Program-made: the position numbers and the translations under genes | Notes under the pieces: model-generated | Told to the model about the DNA's origin: nothing | Databases searched by the model: none | Seen by the model: only the letters and a program-made list of their open reading frames with translations | Source of the DNA: Zygnema cylindricum | Lineage: Eukaryota > Streptophyta > Zygnematophyceae > Zygnematales > Zygnemataceae | Length of the DNA stretch: 64,000 nucleotides | Reading direction: 5' to 3' | Assembly: GCA_037447655.1 (NCBI GenBank) | Contig: JBBHKE010001969.1 | Span: 231,848 to 295,847, forward strand | Shown: positions 35,407-46,305 of the stretch, in pieces | Numbering within the stretch: position 1 is the stretch's first letter | Layout of the letters: each line of letters begins with the position of its first letter

Positions 35407-36756
35407 ATGGCTGCGTATGATTGGGACAGAGGCGTTCTCTTTCGGACATGGTCCAACGGTACGAGGAAAGTAGTTCCTCCCCCCTTTGACCGAGAAACTC
35501 TGATTTCCAATCTCCATCGGCAATGTGGACACTTCGGGCAAAAGCGGACCACTTCCCTTGTTATTGGCTCTTATTGGTGGCATGGGTTGCGGACCCAAGT
35601 TAACCGAATTGTGCAAACTTGCTCCTCATGCGATCGAGTCAATGCAGCTTTTTTCAAAAAAGGCGGGACTGAGCTTCATTCGCTTCCTATCCGAGGGATG
35701 TTTTATAGGTGGTCGCTGGATCTTTTGGGACCTCTTCCGACTAGCAAGCGTGGGAACCGTTTCGTGCTTGTCATGATAGAACATTTTTCCAAGTGGATCG
35801 AGTTGGTGGTTTTGCCCTGGAAGGAATCCAAGGCAATTGCAGATGCCTTTTTGCAGAGGGTTTTAGCCCACTTCTCGGCGCCTACGGAAGTTCTAACCGA
35901 CCAAGGCTCCGAATTTGCCGGAGAATTTTCCAACCTCTTGGAAAAATGCCTAGTCGACCATAAGCTGACCAGCGGTGACCACCCTCAAGCCAATGGTTTG
36001 GCCGAAAGGTGCGTACAAACAGTGAAGCGGTCACTATGAAAATATGCAGCTGAAGAAGATTTGGGGGAGTGGGATAGAAAATTGCATTGGATTGCTATGG
36101 GTTACAGATTTCGCAGGCAGGCTTCTCTCCACTCTTATAGCCTTTATTTCATTCTATTTGGACGGCATCCCATCTTGCCCGAAGCTGCATCGGCCCAAGC
36201 GGTGGTCCTCCCGGAGATGGATTACAAGGGGACAGTCAAAAAACTGTTTGCCGACAGGGCCAAGATATTCCACTGAGAGATGCCTCTTGCCATGGGCAAT
36301 TTGTAGGCGGCTCAACACCAAGATCAGCTGTGGTATTCTTAACGCCGGAGAAAGAATTATGTTCCCCGACAGCGACGATTTATGCCGGGGGACTTTGTAT
36401 ATCATATGCAACAGAAAAATGGCACGCACGATATTTCTGCCGAGAGAGTAATTTTGAAAGTTGTTGAAGTTTCTAACAAATGGGTTCTTACATTGGTGGG
36501 AAAGGATGGTCGACGATTAAAGAGAATTAGATCAATGTGCCCCCACGCCATCTTTGTGGATTTGAAGATGAACCCATTTTTCACTTAAATTACTTTGTCG
36601 ATCCTCCTTTCTGTTCATCAACTTGCACTGAGTCCACCCACATACACGACATATTGGTATGCCATCAGTGTGGTCAGTGTTGGCATTCAGCCTGTCTCCC
36701 CTCCTCTTGGGAGCCACACCCTCTAACCTCCAACACCTAGTTATGTGGGAACTGCG
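35407..36756 (+). pseudogene. Gypsy integrase with C-terminal PHD-finger-like motif
   Basis: Integrase N-terminal HHCC zinc motif (LHRQCGHFGQKRT, then CSSC), core with LDLLGPLP, LTDQGSEF and ANGLAER giving D-D-E, and a TGA at 36037. The C-terminal part goes on in shifted frames (GRHPILPEAASAQA, then MPGDFVYHMQQ, then RVILKVVEV). Beyond it, in one frame, a Cys4-His-Cys3 pattern is present: Cys codons at 36612, 36624, 36660 and 36669, His at 36684, Cys at 36693, and CGNC after an in-frame TAG. The core VCHQCGQCWHSACL has PHD-finger spacing. A chromodomain was not found. It would tether or choose insertion sites if functional; this copy is dead. Confidence 0.82.
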
Positions 36757-36810
36757 AATGGAGTGGGTAATTGTTTTTATATCTTAGTCACGGTTGACAA
36801 ATAGGGGGGG

Positions 36811-37804
36811 AAATTGGGATATCAGCCCGGTTTCAGAGACCCAAATCCATTTCCTCGGCCAAGGGGAGGGGAAGGAAAGGAAGGGGGGAGGGGATAACTT
36901 TTGCCTTCCCCTTGCCCTCACCCCTATTCTCTGTCTAAGCATCTCTCCCATTTTGCATGCGTATCTATGGGAGGGATGTGGGCAGCAGTAAACATGATCA
37001 TCATTTTGGAAAGCATTCGCATTCGAGGTTTATTTGCAGGACTCCAATGCGGACGACTTCGGGCTGCGGGCCCCTCCCTCTTGTTAATCAGGCACGCTCG
37101 ACAGCTGTCAAGCTCATGTGCTTTTCAGGCATACCTTTATATCACCAAGGATTTCCAGGCTTTTTTTACCCTGTACGGTCTTCACAGTACAGAGGAGTGA
37201 GTGCACCAAGCCGGACGAGATCGTTATAATTCCTAAACTGAGCGAAACGCACTTTACTTGGCACCTAACGAAGGTCGGACGACGAAGTTCTACCGTCTCA
37301 AAGATTGCAATTCCGTTCTAGGGAACCATTTGCCACCAGCCCCCGTGGGGGGTACATTGTGGATTGCCACGTAACTTTCTAGATTTGCATTTAGATCACG
37401 CTGGTAGCCGTCAGTAGGAATTTAGTTCAGTCTTAGCTGACTTTTTGTCCATTAATTACGTTAGGTCAAAGTCTGGCAAGTTAGTGTCCTTTTCATGACT
37501 TTGTCTTATAATACTGGACCGAATAATGACTTTTGGCCGCGGATCTAGCCGCAGTCCAAAGCAAATCTTTTTGCCCCTAGTGTAGTACGGATTATTTTGT
37601 CTTATGACAGTTCAAGTACACTTGCTTGCTGCTCATTGGTTAATAGCGTAGCTTTGACTTTTGGACCTGCAATTTGACAAACTTTGATGTATAACGCACT
37701 TGGGGTCGAAAGAGACAGGTTACTTTTAAGTACCCTCTTCTGTAAAAACCCTTTAAAATTCAAACAAACCTTCTTTTGGAGAATCTTTGAGTTGTTTTGA
37801 CTCT
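36811..37804 (+). repeat. Gypsy 3' LTR
   Basis: It is preceded by the polypurine-like AAATAGGGGGGG and matches the 5' LTR from about 37108 on. The ends are not canonical TG..CA as I place them; the start is taken from the repeat beginning AAATTGGGATAT, which recurs at 37805. Confidence 0.75.
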
Positions 37805-38097
37805 AAATTGGGATATTCGCCCGATTTGAGAGACCTAAATCCCTTTCCTCGGCTTAGGGGGGGGGAAGGACAAGAAGGGGGGAGGGGATAACTTTTGCCT
37901 TCCCCCTGCCCACATCTCTATTCCCTGTCCAAGCATCTCTCCCATTTTGCATGCATATCTATGGGAGGGATGTGGGCAACAAAAGGCATGATCATCATTT
38001 TGGGAAGCATTCGCATTCGGGGTTTATTTGCAGGACTCCAATGCGGACGACTTCGGGCTGCGGGCCCCTCCCTCACGTTAATCAGGCACGCTCGACA
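37805..38097 (+). repeat. Second partial gypsy LTR in tandem
   Basis: It repeats the first 290 bp or so of the LTR at 36811 (CTCTCCCATTTTGCATGC, GCATTCGCATTCG, ACTCCAATGCGGACGACTTCGGGC) directly after its end. A head-to-tail LTR junction of this type suggests unequal recombination or a neighbouring copy. It stops at CACGCTCGACA. Confidence 0.8.
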
Positions 38098-38135
38098 TAG
38101 AGGAAAACGACACGCTCGACATAGAGGAAAACGAC
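38088..38135 (+). repeat. 24-bp tandem duplication at the LTR edge
   Basis: Two copies of a unit starting CACGCTCGACATAGAGG. It lies where the LTR fragment gives way to sequence resembling the right end of the inverted-repeat element at 38177 (TTAGCACATGGGAAAGTGCCC). Confidence 0.8.
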
Positions 38136-38176
38136 AGGAAAACAACGTAACTTTAGCACATGGGAAAGTGCCCTAA

Positions 38177-38955
38177 GGGTGCGTCTCCATGTACTTGAAA
38201 CTTAGAGAATTTACTTTGTTATTTAGCTCAGATCCGGTAGACCCGGATTTCGGGTGTCCTTATGTGTACCAATAGAAGTTGTCACTTAAGGGTGTGATGA
38301 TTCTATACGTCGACAATGCCCGTGATGGTTGTCAACATTGTACAATCTGTGATGAGGAACGTTATTTTTTGTAACTGCTTGTGACGCCGCATGACTTTTG
38401 TGACATTGTAGACGTACCGCCATCCAGCCTGGGCCGTTTCACGGTTGAAGAAGATGCACTTTGCCTTTGCGTCTCTTCTCTGCTCGATGTTAAATGGCAT
38501 CGGATCTTGAGACCTCTCGCGAAATATAATCCGTACCATGCGCAAACAGACAAATCCAAACAAATTGTGTACTTTTCTTTGTCGTATCTGAACGCAAACA
38601 GATAAAACATAGCGGATTGTGCACTTTTCGTCGTCGCTTGAATTCTTTTTAAATTTTTTGAAATGTTTTTACACGTGCCACTACATGTTTCTTTTTGTTT
38701 TTCAAAAATTCTTTGTTTTAAAACACATCTTCCCTATGTTTTAAAGAAAAGTTTGAAGATGACGTTTTTTGGAGTGGCCGTGGGTCGAAAAACAAAAAAC
38801 GACAATATGTAGTACATCTTAAATTCGATGATGACGCAAAATATACTTCTATTTTTTTTATTTTTTTGTACAGTTGTAACTTACACGGTATGGCTTTAAG
38901 TTTTACAAGAAAACGACAGAAAAATACCCTTACTTAGGCACATGGAGACGCACCC
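38177..38955. mobile_element. Inverted-repeat DNA element, possibly PIF/Harbinger-related
   Basis: 779 bp with 16-bp perfect terminal inverted repeats GGGTGCGTCTCCATGT. The flanks are TAA on the left and CAA on the right, so a 3-bp target duplication is possible but imperfect. The interior has an open frame (about 38381-38605) with GRFTVEEDALCLC. This faintly recalls the SANT/Myb-like ORF of PIF/Harbinger elements, though the match is too short to rely on. A related decayed end lies immediately left of it. It is inserted at the left boundary of the MITE at 38958. Confidence 0.6.
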
Positions 38956-38957
38956 CA

Positions 38958-39472
38958 AATAACGTTATTTTGGTGCTTTTTTTTCAAAAAAAAAAACCTG
39001 AAATTCAATCCCTTATTTTATTTTTTCCATTATTCTAATTAGGGTTGTTTTTTCAATTAGTGTTAATAATGGAAGTACAGTGCGGCGTACGGATAGGGTA
39101 TCTCCGTACGAAATGGTAGTTTTTGAATTATAAAGGCATAAAAAGACACTTAACATTATTGCGCACACATGTGAATGTGCACTGGAGGAAAGAGATGCAA
39201 ACTCGTCAACAAAAATCACGTTCTCATATGTTCAACCGTCGACCGTGTGAACAACGCGATGGGGTACGAATTGTCAGATTTTGTACGGGTACACATATTA
39301 CTGTAGCCATCAAAATGGCGGGTATTTATTATTCAAGACAATCCAAATTACCGTTAAGGATTAATAAGTACATATATTTGTTTTCAAAAAAAAACAAATC
39401 CCGATTAGTGTTCATAACACTAATTTTGTTTTTACGTTATTTATTCCTTTACTCTAATAGCGATTGACGATG
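38958..39472. mobile_element. Mariner-like MITE, copy D, left end lost
   Basis: It aligns over its whole length with the MITE at 15463-16015 (shared TTTTCAATTAG, AAGGCATAAAAAGACACTTAACATTATTGC and CTAATAGCGATTGAC blocks). The right end is TTGACGATG followed by TA. The left terminal repeat is missing where the inverted-repeat element ends. Confidence 0.85.
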
Positions 39473-40281
39473 TACTGTACACTATCCTCTATAACATACA
39501 ATCGTTAGAACAAATATTTAGACGGTAATATGTGTTCTACACGTTTTAATCCTTTTTAGCCTTGAACAAGTACAAAATCCAAACAATTGGTGCGAATTAG
39601 TAGAATATGCCTTTCATTTTTCTCTTTTTTTTTCCACTTCTTTTATAAGCCTCTTTAGCTTGCTCCTCTCGTTACTCATGCTCCAAAAAAAATCCACTCC
39701 CGCGAAGACTGTTAGGTAAAATAAATTTAGAGTTATTCGTAATTGTGAAGCTTAACTTCAAAGGCTCGCTCTGGCCCGTGAGTTGGAAATTACAAAATTT
39801 TGAAATTTTGAAGTCGAATTTCATAAGTTTGAAACTCCAATTCAAAAGTTAAAGATTTAGATTTTAAATTTTAAATTTATATTTCTTTAATTAATAAACA
39901 ATAAATTAGATTTTAAATAAACATAAAGTTTGCACCTACTATTTAAACTTTGTCGGTATTAGAAAAACATACAAATGTTTATTTTAATTTTTTTTTAAAT
40001 ATAAAACATTGATTATCGAAAATGGAAAATTGCGGCATAGCAATCCTCGACTATTACATTTAAAAAAAAAAGGAAAATAAAAGGGAAATCCATTTCATAA
40101 AGGTTGCAAAAAATACCATCAAGTTGCACCTACTTGCAAACTTTATTTTTTTTATGCACTATAAACCCATTGAGTTCTAACATATTTCAAACTTTATATA
40201 TTTCCGGATCTGTGATTCAAAACCGTCAAATGTAGGATACAAAAAGTTCAATTTCTAAACGGGAAAACATAAACTACTAGC
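39473..40281. other. AT-rich stretch between the two transposon nests
   Basis: No gene or repeat recognised. The stretch is very AT-rich with runs such as AAATTTTGAAATTTTGAA. Its last five bases (40277-40281, CTAGC) are the left target duplication of El-2. Confidence 0.7.
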
Positions 40282-41386
40282 TATAAAAATTAATGATTTC
40301 TTTTAGTATTTTCTAGGTCTGAACATGTAAAATAAAATACAGAAAAGAGTTAGAGGCAGTCTGCCTCTAACTCCTCTCTTCAACTCCCACACTTGTCGCA
40401 GTCACTGAAGGGTTAAAGAGGGAGCTAAAGCCATGACTGCCTATGCTGTCTAAAGAGAGAGACATGCTATCTAGAGAGAGAGACACGCAGTAGTTTTTGG
40501 TAGGTTTACCAAAAGTTATTTCACAGACCCGGGATTTGATTGTAATACCTACCATTGATCGTAATACCTACCATCTATCAAAGTCGACAGTAATCGTTAG
40601 CTTTGTCCTATAGTCTAGGACTAGTATTAAGGTATGTAGGGTTCGTTAAATATATAAAGATCTACACATAGATAAATTCATTTAACGGCGCGAATAAACT
40701 TGTGGCACAAAGACACAGTTAGAGTATAAGTACCGCTTACGGTACTTCGCGAAACAAATACCGAGCATTTGTTACGACTGTAAAACAAATACCGCGAATT
40801 TATTTTCGACGGCTACAGTTGAAAGCAGGTTTTGATCCAACGACCACGATTCATGGCGAGATTTCAAAATGGGCGTTTTAGAGGTTTTCGGTCACCGCTA
40901 GGTCAAGTGACACGTGGCAAAACCTCATTGGCTTGCGGCATCTTTCGAGAATATGGGAACGAATTAGAATGTGGCAAACGTTCACATTTTGGCCATGTCG
41001 TACGATGGTTTTACAAAAAGTACTTCGGCACATGTACCTTTCTGTACGATATAGGCTTCTCATTGGTGCCGTACTCTAATATTAGAGGGTTAAACGAGGG
41101 ATTTAGAACTTGGAAAATTTGGTAGGTAGTTGCCTCTCTCCTAGAGTGCTTTTGTACAAAAGGTCAACTTTGACCCTTCATAACTTACTACTCAACAGAG
41201 AAAATTCAGAGAATATTTTTGATATCAATTTAAAGGAGTCTTCTCTTCACAAAGATGAAGGTGGTTAGATTTTTTTTGCTGCCAGGGTGGCAGTAATTTT
41301 TGATGAAACACCAAAGGGTCTCGATTATCCTACGGGCTTCGTGTGAGTTGTCCATTCTGAGGACCTATTGAGGTCTCAAAATTGCA
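40282..41386 (+). repeat. El-2 5' LTR
   Basis: Degenerate start TATAAAAATTAATG against TGTAGATATTAATG in the 3' LTR, and end AAATTGCA. It contains the LTR stem-loop (about 40360-40430) and an antisense tRNA-like remnant near 40510-40620. The AAAACAAATACCGCG and GTAC-rich blocks match the 3' LTR. Confidence 0.85.
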
Positions 41387-44078
41387 TGTTATGGGCCTAC
41401 CCTCTATAATGCCCATCTTTAATGGAATTAGCGTCATGTACTGGGAGATTATGTTAATACAAGCTCTATGTGAGAAAAGGTTTTGGGGAATAGTAAGTGG
41501 ACGAGTGAGGCGTCCATCTAGTCTAAGCATCCCTCCAAGGTTTGGAGGAAGCACATTCACCAGAGAGGCAGATCCATCTCCCGCGGAGGAGACAGAAGAA
41601 GGGGAGGTAGTGGACAAAGGAAAAGAGAAAGAGACAATCACACCTATAGCAACCGGTTCAACATTCATGTTACCTATTCCGCGGAATAAAGAGAATGATA
41701 TTAATACTTGGGACTATAACAATATGGCGACAAAGCATTTCATCCTCAGTTATCAAACTAAAGGACTTACATCTTCTCATTTGCCACTAGAAAGAGCATC
41801 ACATCTATAGGTGGCTCTAATAGAGATGTACCAAAGTGGTACAATTAAGCAACAACAGTTGGCTGATCAGAAAATTAATCCATATGTATACAAAGGGGGG
41901 AAGATGTTGGATATTTGTAATGAGCTCGTAACACTTTTGATGGAGCTGGAGAGAGTTGGAAAAATAGAAACTGAAAAGGAAAAGATTTACTGCTTGCTTA
42001 TGAAGTAACCAGATGTGTTCGAGAACATAGTCAACTGCGTGTAGGACTTGCCAAGCTCAAGGTGGATATGGAATTGAGTGATAAGAATAATTATCCTTCG
42101 AGAGAATACAATGGAGATCTGAAGAGGACGAAAGAGTGGGCAAGCCTTGGCAGCCAGGACCGATAGGAGGAACGAAGATTCCAAAGAAAATTATGGAGGG
42201 GGGGTAGAAAAATCAGACCTATGAGTTCGTACCAAGGGCTCCCAAGTGTTTGTGTCATTTTTGTAAAATACCAGGGCACTCTATGGCAGAGTGCACTAAG
42301 CTAACCTAATTTTGGTAAAAGTAGAGGCAGATTGGTGGACCTCCAATAGAAAAAGGAACTTGTGACACAGGTACATGAGGTGGAATTCAAGGACGGCCAT
42401 GTTGTCTTTTGGAAAGCTCTCAGTCTCAGAGCAGCGCAGCAGCGCAGCAACTATACAGACAGCAGCGCAGCTGCTATACAGAAGAGCAGCGCAGCTGCTA
42501 TACAGCAGAGCTGCGCAGCAGCGCAGCAGCAGAGCACCGCAGCAGCGAAGCTGCGATACAGACATGACAAACGCAGCTGCGGTCACTTTGGATAAGATCC
42601 GTACAAACAACGCAGCTGCTACTATCTTGGATATGATTTTGTGCAGGACACCGCAGCCGCGGGTGATATAAATGTGATCCGGTACGGGACAACCTCATCT
42701 CAACATCTATGTTAGAAGATAAGGGTTTTGAGACTAGCACTAGGAAGGGAACCTTTAATGCTAGCTTTGAGGAGGAAGTTTATTTCATTGCTAAAAAAGG
42801 TAGCCAAGGGATGTTTAGGCTGACTTTAAACAATAAAAAGAAGAAACTTTACTATGCTTGTGTTCATGATATTATGTTGTGGCATAAAAAGCTTCGACAT
42901 GTGCATTTAGATAAGTTGAAAGAAATGAAAAAGATGGGAATAGTGGAAGGAATTCAATTTGGAGAAAGTGAAAACCTAGCTGACTGTATTGGTTCTGCTT
43001 AAGGTAAGCAACACAAGTTACCTTTCCCAAAAGAGGCCACTAATAAAGGAGAAAATGTTTTAGACTTGGTACACACTGATATTTGGGGACTAGCAAAAGT
43101 GCCTTCACCTTGGGGTAAGAGGTTTATGATGACAATCACTGATGATTAGTCTCAATATTCTAGAGTATATTTTTTGAAAAATAAATCAGAGGCCCCAAAG
43201 ATTTTTAAAGAATATAAAGTATGGAGTGAGAAACTCTATGAAACCGCTATTAAGAGAGTAATGAGTGATTATAGGGGAGAGTATACCTCCAATCAGTTTG
43301 AGGATTTTATGAGAGAAGATGGAGTGCAAAACCAAAAGATAGTTTATGAAAATCGTGAGAATAATGGTGTAACCGAGAGGATAAATAGAACACTAAATGA
43401 TATTGCCAGGACTATGTTTTCTGATAAGAAGATAGGAAAGAGATTTTGGGCCGAAGCAATTAACTGTGCAAATTATCTCAAGATTAGAGTTCTTAATTCG
43501 GCGATAAAAGGCCAAACACCTTATGACAGATGGACCGGCCGAAAACCATATGTTCCTCACTTAAAGGTTTTCGATAGTCAAGTGTTCAGTCTAGACACAG
43601 ATTGGTCAAATTGGAATTTAGATCCAAAAGGAAAACCACGATATCTGCGAGAATATGATGAAGATGTAAAAGGATATAGAGTCTATGATCTCAAGAGAGA
43701 AGATATAATCCTAGTGAAGCATCTAGTGGTTATGGATGAAGGGAAATCTATAGATACCTTTAAGCATAAAAAGACAATCAAAATCAGATTTGAGTAAGAA
43801 AATTTTGATGACTTTGAGCTTCCTGACTATCCATGTTTCCGAGAAGATGATGATCTTGCAGGTACAAATCTGATCGAGATGGACTCAAACGTGGAACCCC
43901 TAGTATGAACTCCAACCGAAGCGGAAGATGTTGTGGAAATCGACCCGCAATCGAGGGATAAGGGAGAAGGCGAAACTGTTCGCAAGAATCCACAACAGCC
44001 ACCTATTCCGCCAACAAAGTTTCACGGTGGAAGAAGCAGCAAAAGACTGCAGGAGAGACAAGTTAACAACATGGTGAC
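41387..44078 (+). pseudogene. El-2 gag to integrase, broken
   Basis: The primer site variant TGTTATGGGCCTACC is at the start and in frame (VMGLPSIMPIFNG). UBN2-type gag follows (ALCEKRFWGIVSG, then YVYKGGKMLDICNEL) with stops near 41808 and 42006. Then comes the knuckle CHFCKIPGHSMAEC near 42250. The protease region is missing, replaced by a foreign LTR piece (42400-42690). Pre-integrase and integrase resume at LVSTS and run to 43797 with the D-D-E region altered (SDYRGEY for SDNGGEY). The linker runs to the El-1b insertion. Confidence 0.85.
42400..42690 (+). mobile_element. Truncated LTR of the El-3 family
   Basis: It begins TGTTGTCTTTTGGAAAGC like the LTRs at 45594 and 49606, and has the AGCAGCGCAGCTGCTATACAG minisatellite and the following GGATATGATTTTGTGCAGGA. 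It ends within the first 300 bp of the LTR and is fused to the El-2 pre-integrase region, so the insertion went with a deletion. Confidence 0.8.
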
Positions 44079-45087
44079 TGTTGAAAATATTAGATTTACA
44101 AGGTATTTTCTAGGTCTTAATACATTAGTTTACACAGGAAGAGTAAAGCGTAGGCAGCTTGCCTTCACCTGTTCCCTCTATCCCCCATACTTGTTGTAGT
44201 CACTGAAGGATAGAGAGGGTGGTGGAGCCATGGCTGCCTCAGCTCCATAGACAGGACTTAAGAGTGACCTAAGTCACTCTTAACAAAAGGTTGAGTCCGG
44301 CAGGACTCGAACCTCCGACCGGCAGAGCGTGGCGTAGCGGTCAGCTCTACCCGGTCTGTCGTAGAAGTTCGTTGCAGTACATGGGGTACGATATTTATTT
44401 ACATATTGAGTAGAACATTAATCCGATTAACACAACTATGAAATAGGAAACATAGAACACATCAGATTCAGTGCGTTCAATCCGCCGCACGAAACAAATG
44501 AATCGGACATTTATTTCGACGGCGTAAATTAAATGTCGTTCTATATCCGACGGCACTAATCGTCACAGAGGTCCCGAAACGGTCATTTTGGCGGTTTTCG
44601 GACGTGGCGTGACGTGGAGTGACCTAGCGATAGGTGGCAAGATTGAAATGAGCAACGGGGATCTCGGACGACATAAGGATGACTCAGACGGCGACACGCG
44701 TACACTCTATGACCTTGTCGTACAGTGGTCGTACAGAAAGTACACCAGCCACTGTACTTTTTATTACTTTTCACTCTCCTGATTGAAGCGTACTTCACTA
44801 GATAGGGGTTGTGAGAGAGGAATTGGGACTCAGGGGTTTTAGGTAGATCGCACCTCTCTCTCTTAGAGAGTTTGTATAAACTTGGCAATTTTGCCGACTC
44901 ATAACTGGTTGGCCGTTTTCAGTGATTCTTTTTCCTACGGAGTCACGGGAGTCTAGGCTGCAGAAGGTTGCAGTCAAACTGTCAGTTTGCTTTCTAAGGC
45001 AGCAGTGCTTGTGGCTTGAAGTGGGTTAGTGAAAACTATCTAGAGGCTTCCAGTATTCAGTGGTCCAATGGAGGACACAAAATTGCA
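44079..45087 (+). repeat. El-1b 5' LTR
   Basis: 1009 bp, same order of stem-loop, antisense tRNA-like module, GTAC block and TATAAA box (near 44871) as El-1, but diverged. It ends AATTGCA directly before the GGTTATGGGCCCACC primer site. Confidence 0.92.
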
Positions 45088-45593
45088 GGTTATGGGCCCA
45101 CCCTCTAAGGTGCCCACCTTAAATGGATTTGGGTTCATCTATTGGGAAGCTATGGTGATGGGAGCTTTGTGCGAAAAACGATACTGGGGTATCGTCAGTG
45201 GACAATAGAAACGTCCACCTTCGGGAACTCCACCAGGATTTGGAGGAGTAAGGTTTGCTGCAGCAACGATTGCCTTAGCGGAGGAGGCAGATGATGGGGA
45301 CAACAATGTGTCCGAAAAGGGGAAAGGGAAGGAGACACCCCTAACTCCTATTTCCACAGTACTGGGAGCGGCGACCGTGAAGACCGCGGAGAACGATACT
45401 CAAATGTGGGAGGATGTAAACATGACAGCCAAGAACTTCATTCAGAGGCACCTCACTCAAGCTTTGGCCACTCCTCATCTTCACATTTACAAGGCCGAGG
45501 AGTTGTGGGTGAGTTTGGTGGAGATTTATCGAAGCTGAAACTATTGAAGTGCTTTAGTTGGCTGAGCAAAAGCTAGTGAGTTACACTTACAAA
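45069..45593 (+). pseudogene. El-1b gag, left part
   Basis: It starts MEDTKLQVMGPPSKVP in the LTR, as in El-1. A TAG falls at GQ*KRPP near 45208, and a stop and frame change occur near 45535. It is cut by El-3 exactly within YTYK/GGKMLDY; the other half resumes at 50391. Confidence 0.88.
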
Positions 45594-46305
45594 TGTTGTA
45601 TTTTGGAAAGCTTTCAGTCTCAGAGCAGCGCAGCAGCACAACAACTATACAGAGAGCAGCGCAGCTGGTATACAGCAGAGCAACGCACCAGCACAGCAGC
45701 AGAGCAGCGCAGCAGCAAAACTGCAACACACACAGGACAACGCAACCACGATTATATTTGATATGGTCCGTACGAACAACGCAGCGTCTGATATTCTTAA
45801 TATGATTCTGTACAGGATAAGCAACTGCGATACATATGATTCTAGTCAACTTAGTGGGTAACTCAGTGGTAGCTTAGTGATTGCTCAATGGTAGCTTAGT
45901 GATAGCTCAGTGGTAGCTTGACAGATTACTGGTAGTTTAGTGGTTTGACCTACCTCTCAAGTACACTGGTGTTGCCAATTCAACACAAGTATAAGGCTTA
46001 GGACTCAGAACATATTATGTATCCAGACTTCCAAGTAGTAAAACTGCAAACAGTTTTTGGGAAACTTTTGAGTATTATACCTTGAGTGTTGTCAGGTCAA
46101 CTGTGCTAAATTTTTGGGAGTCGTCAGTGTTTATGCTACTCTATATTCTGATATAGTTTTGAGAGGTTTGGATGCTTGTATAAGAATTGGTGAGCACTTA
46201 AGAACAGCTGTTTGGTAAGATTCTTGATAGCTTCTAAGAGTGTATCATGTCTACTTCTACTACTACAGCTACTCCTCCACCTGCACCGGTGGTCGTAGAA
46301 CAACA
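45594..46305 (+). repeat. El-3 5' LTR
   Basis: CAGCGCAGC-type minisatellite at 45617-45720, then three A-box-like words in tandem (TAACTCAGTGG, TTGCTCAATGG, TAGCTCAGTGG) near 45856-45925. The gag ATG at 46247 lies inside the LTR. Confidence 0.9.

Noticed and set aside
38303-38605. Genes in the inverted-repeat element at 38177
   Set aside because: Only one short frame has a faint SANT-like look; both strands are open over short spans, and none reaches a domain.
42417-42560. CRISPR-like array of AGCAGCGCAGCTGC units
   Set aside because: Units have no unique spacers, vary in length and recur in the same place in three LTRs of one retrotransposon family; it is a minisatellite in plant DNA.
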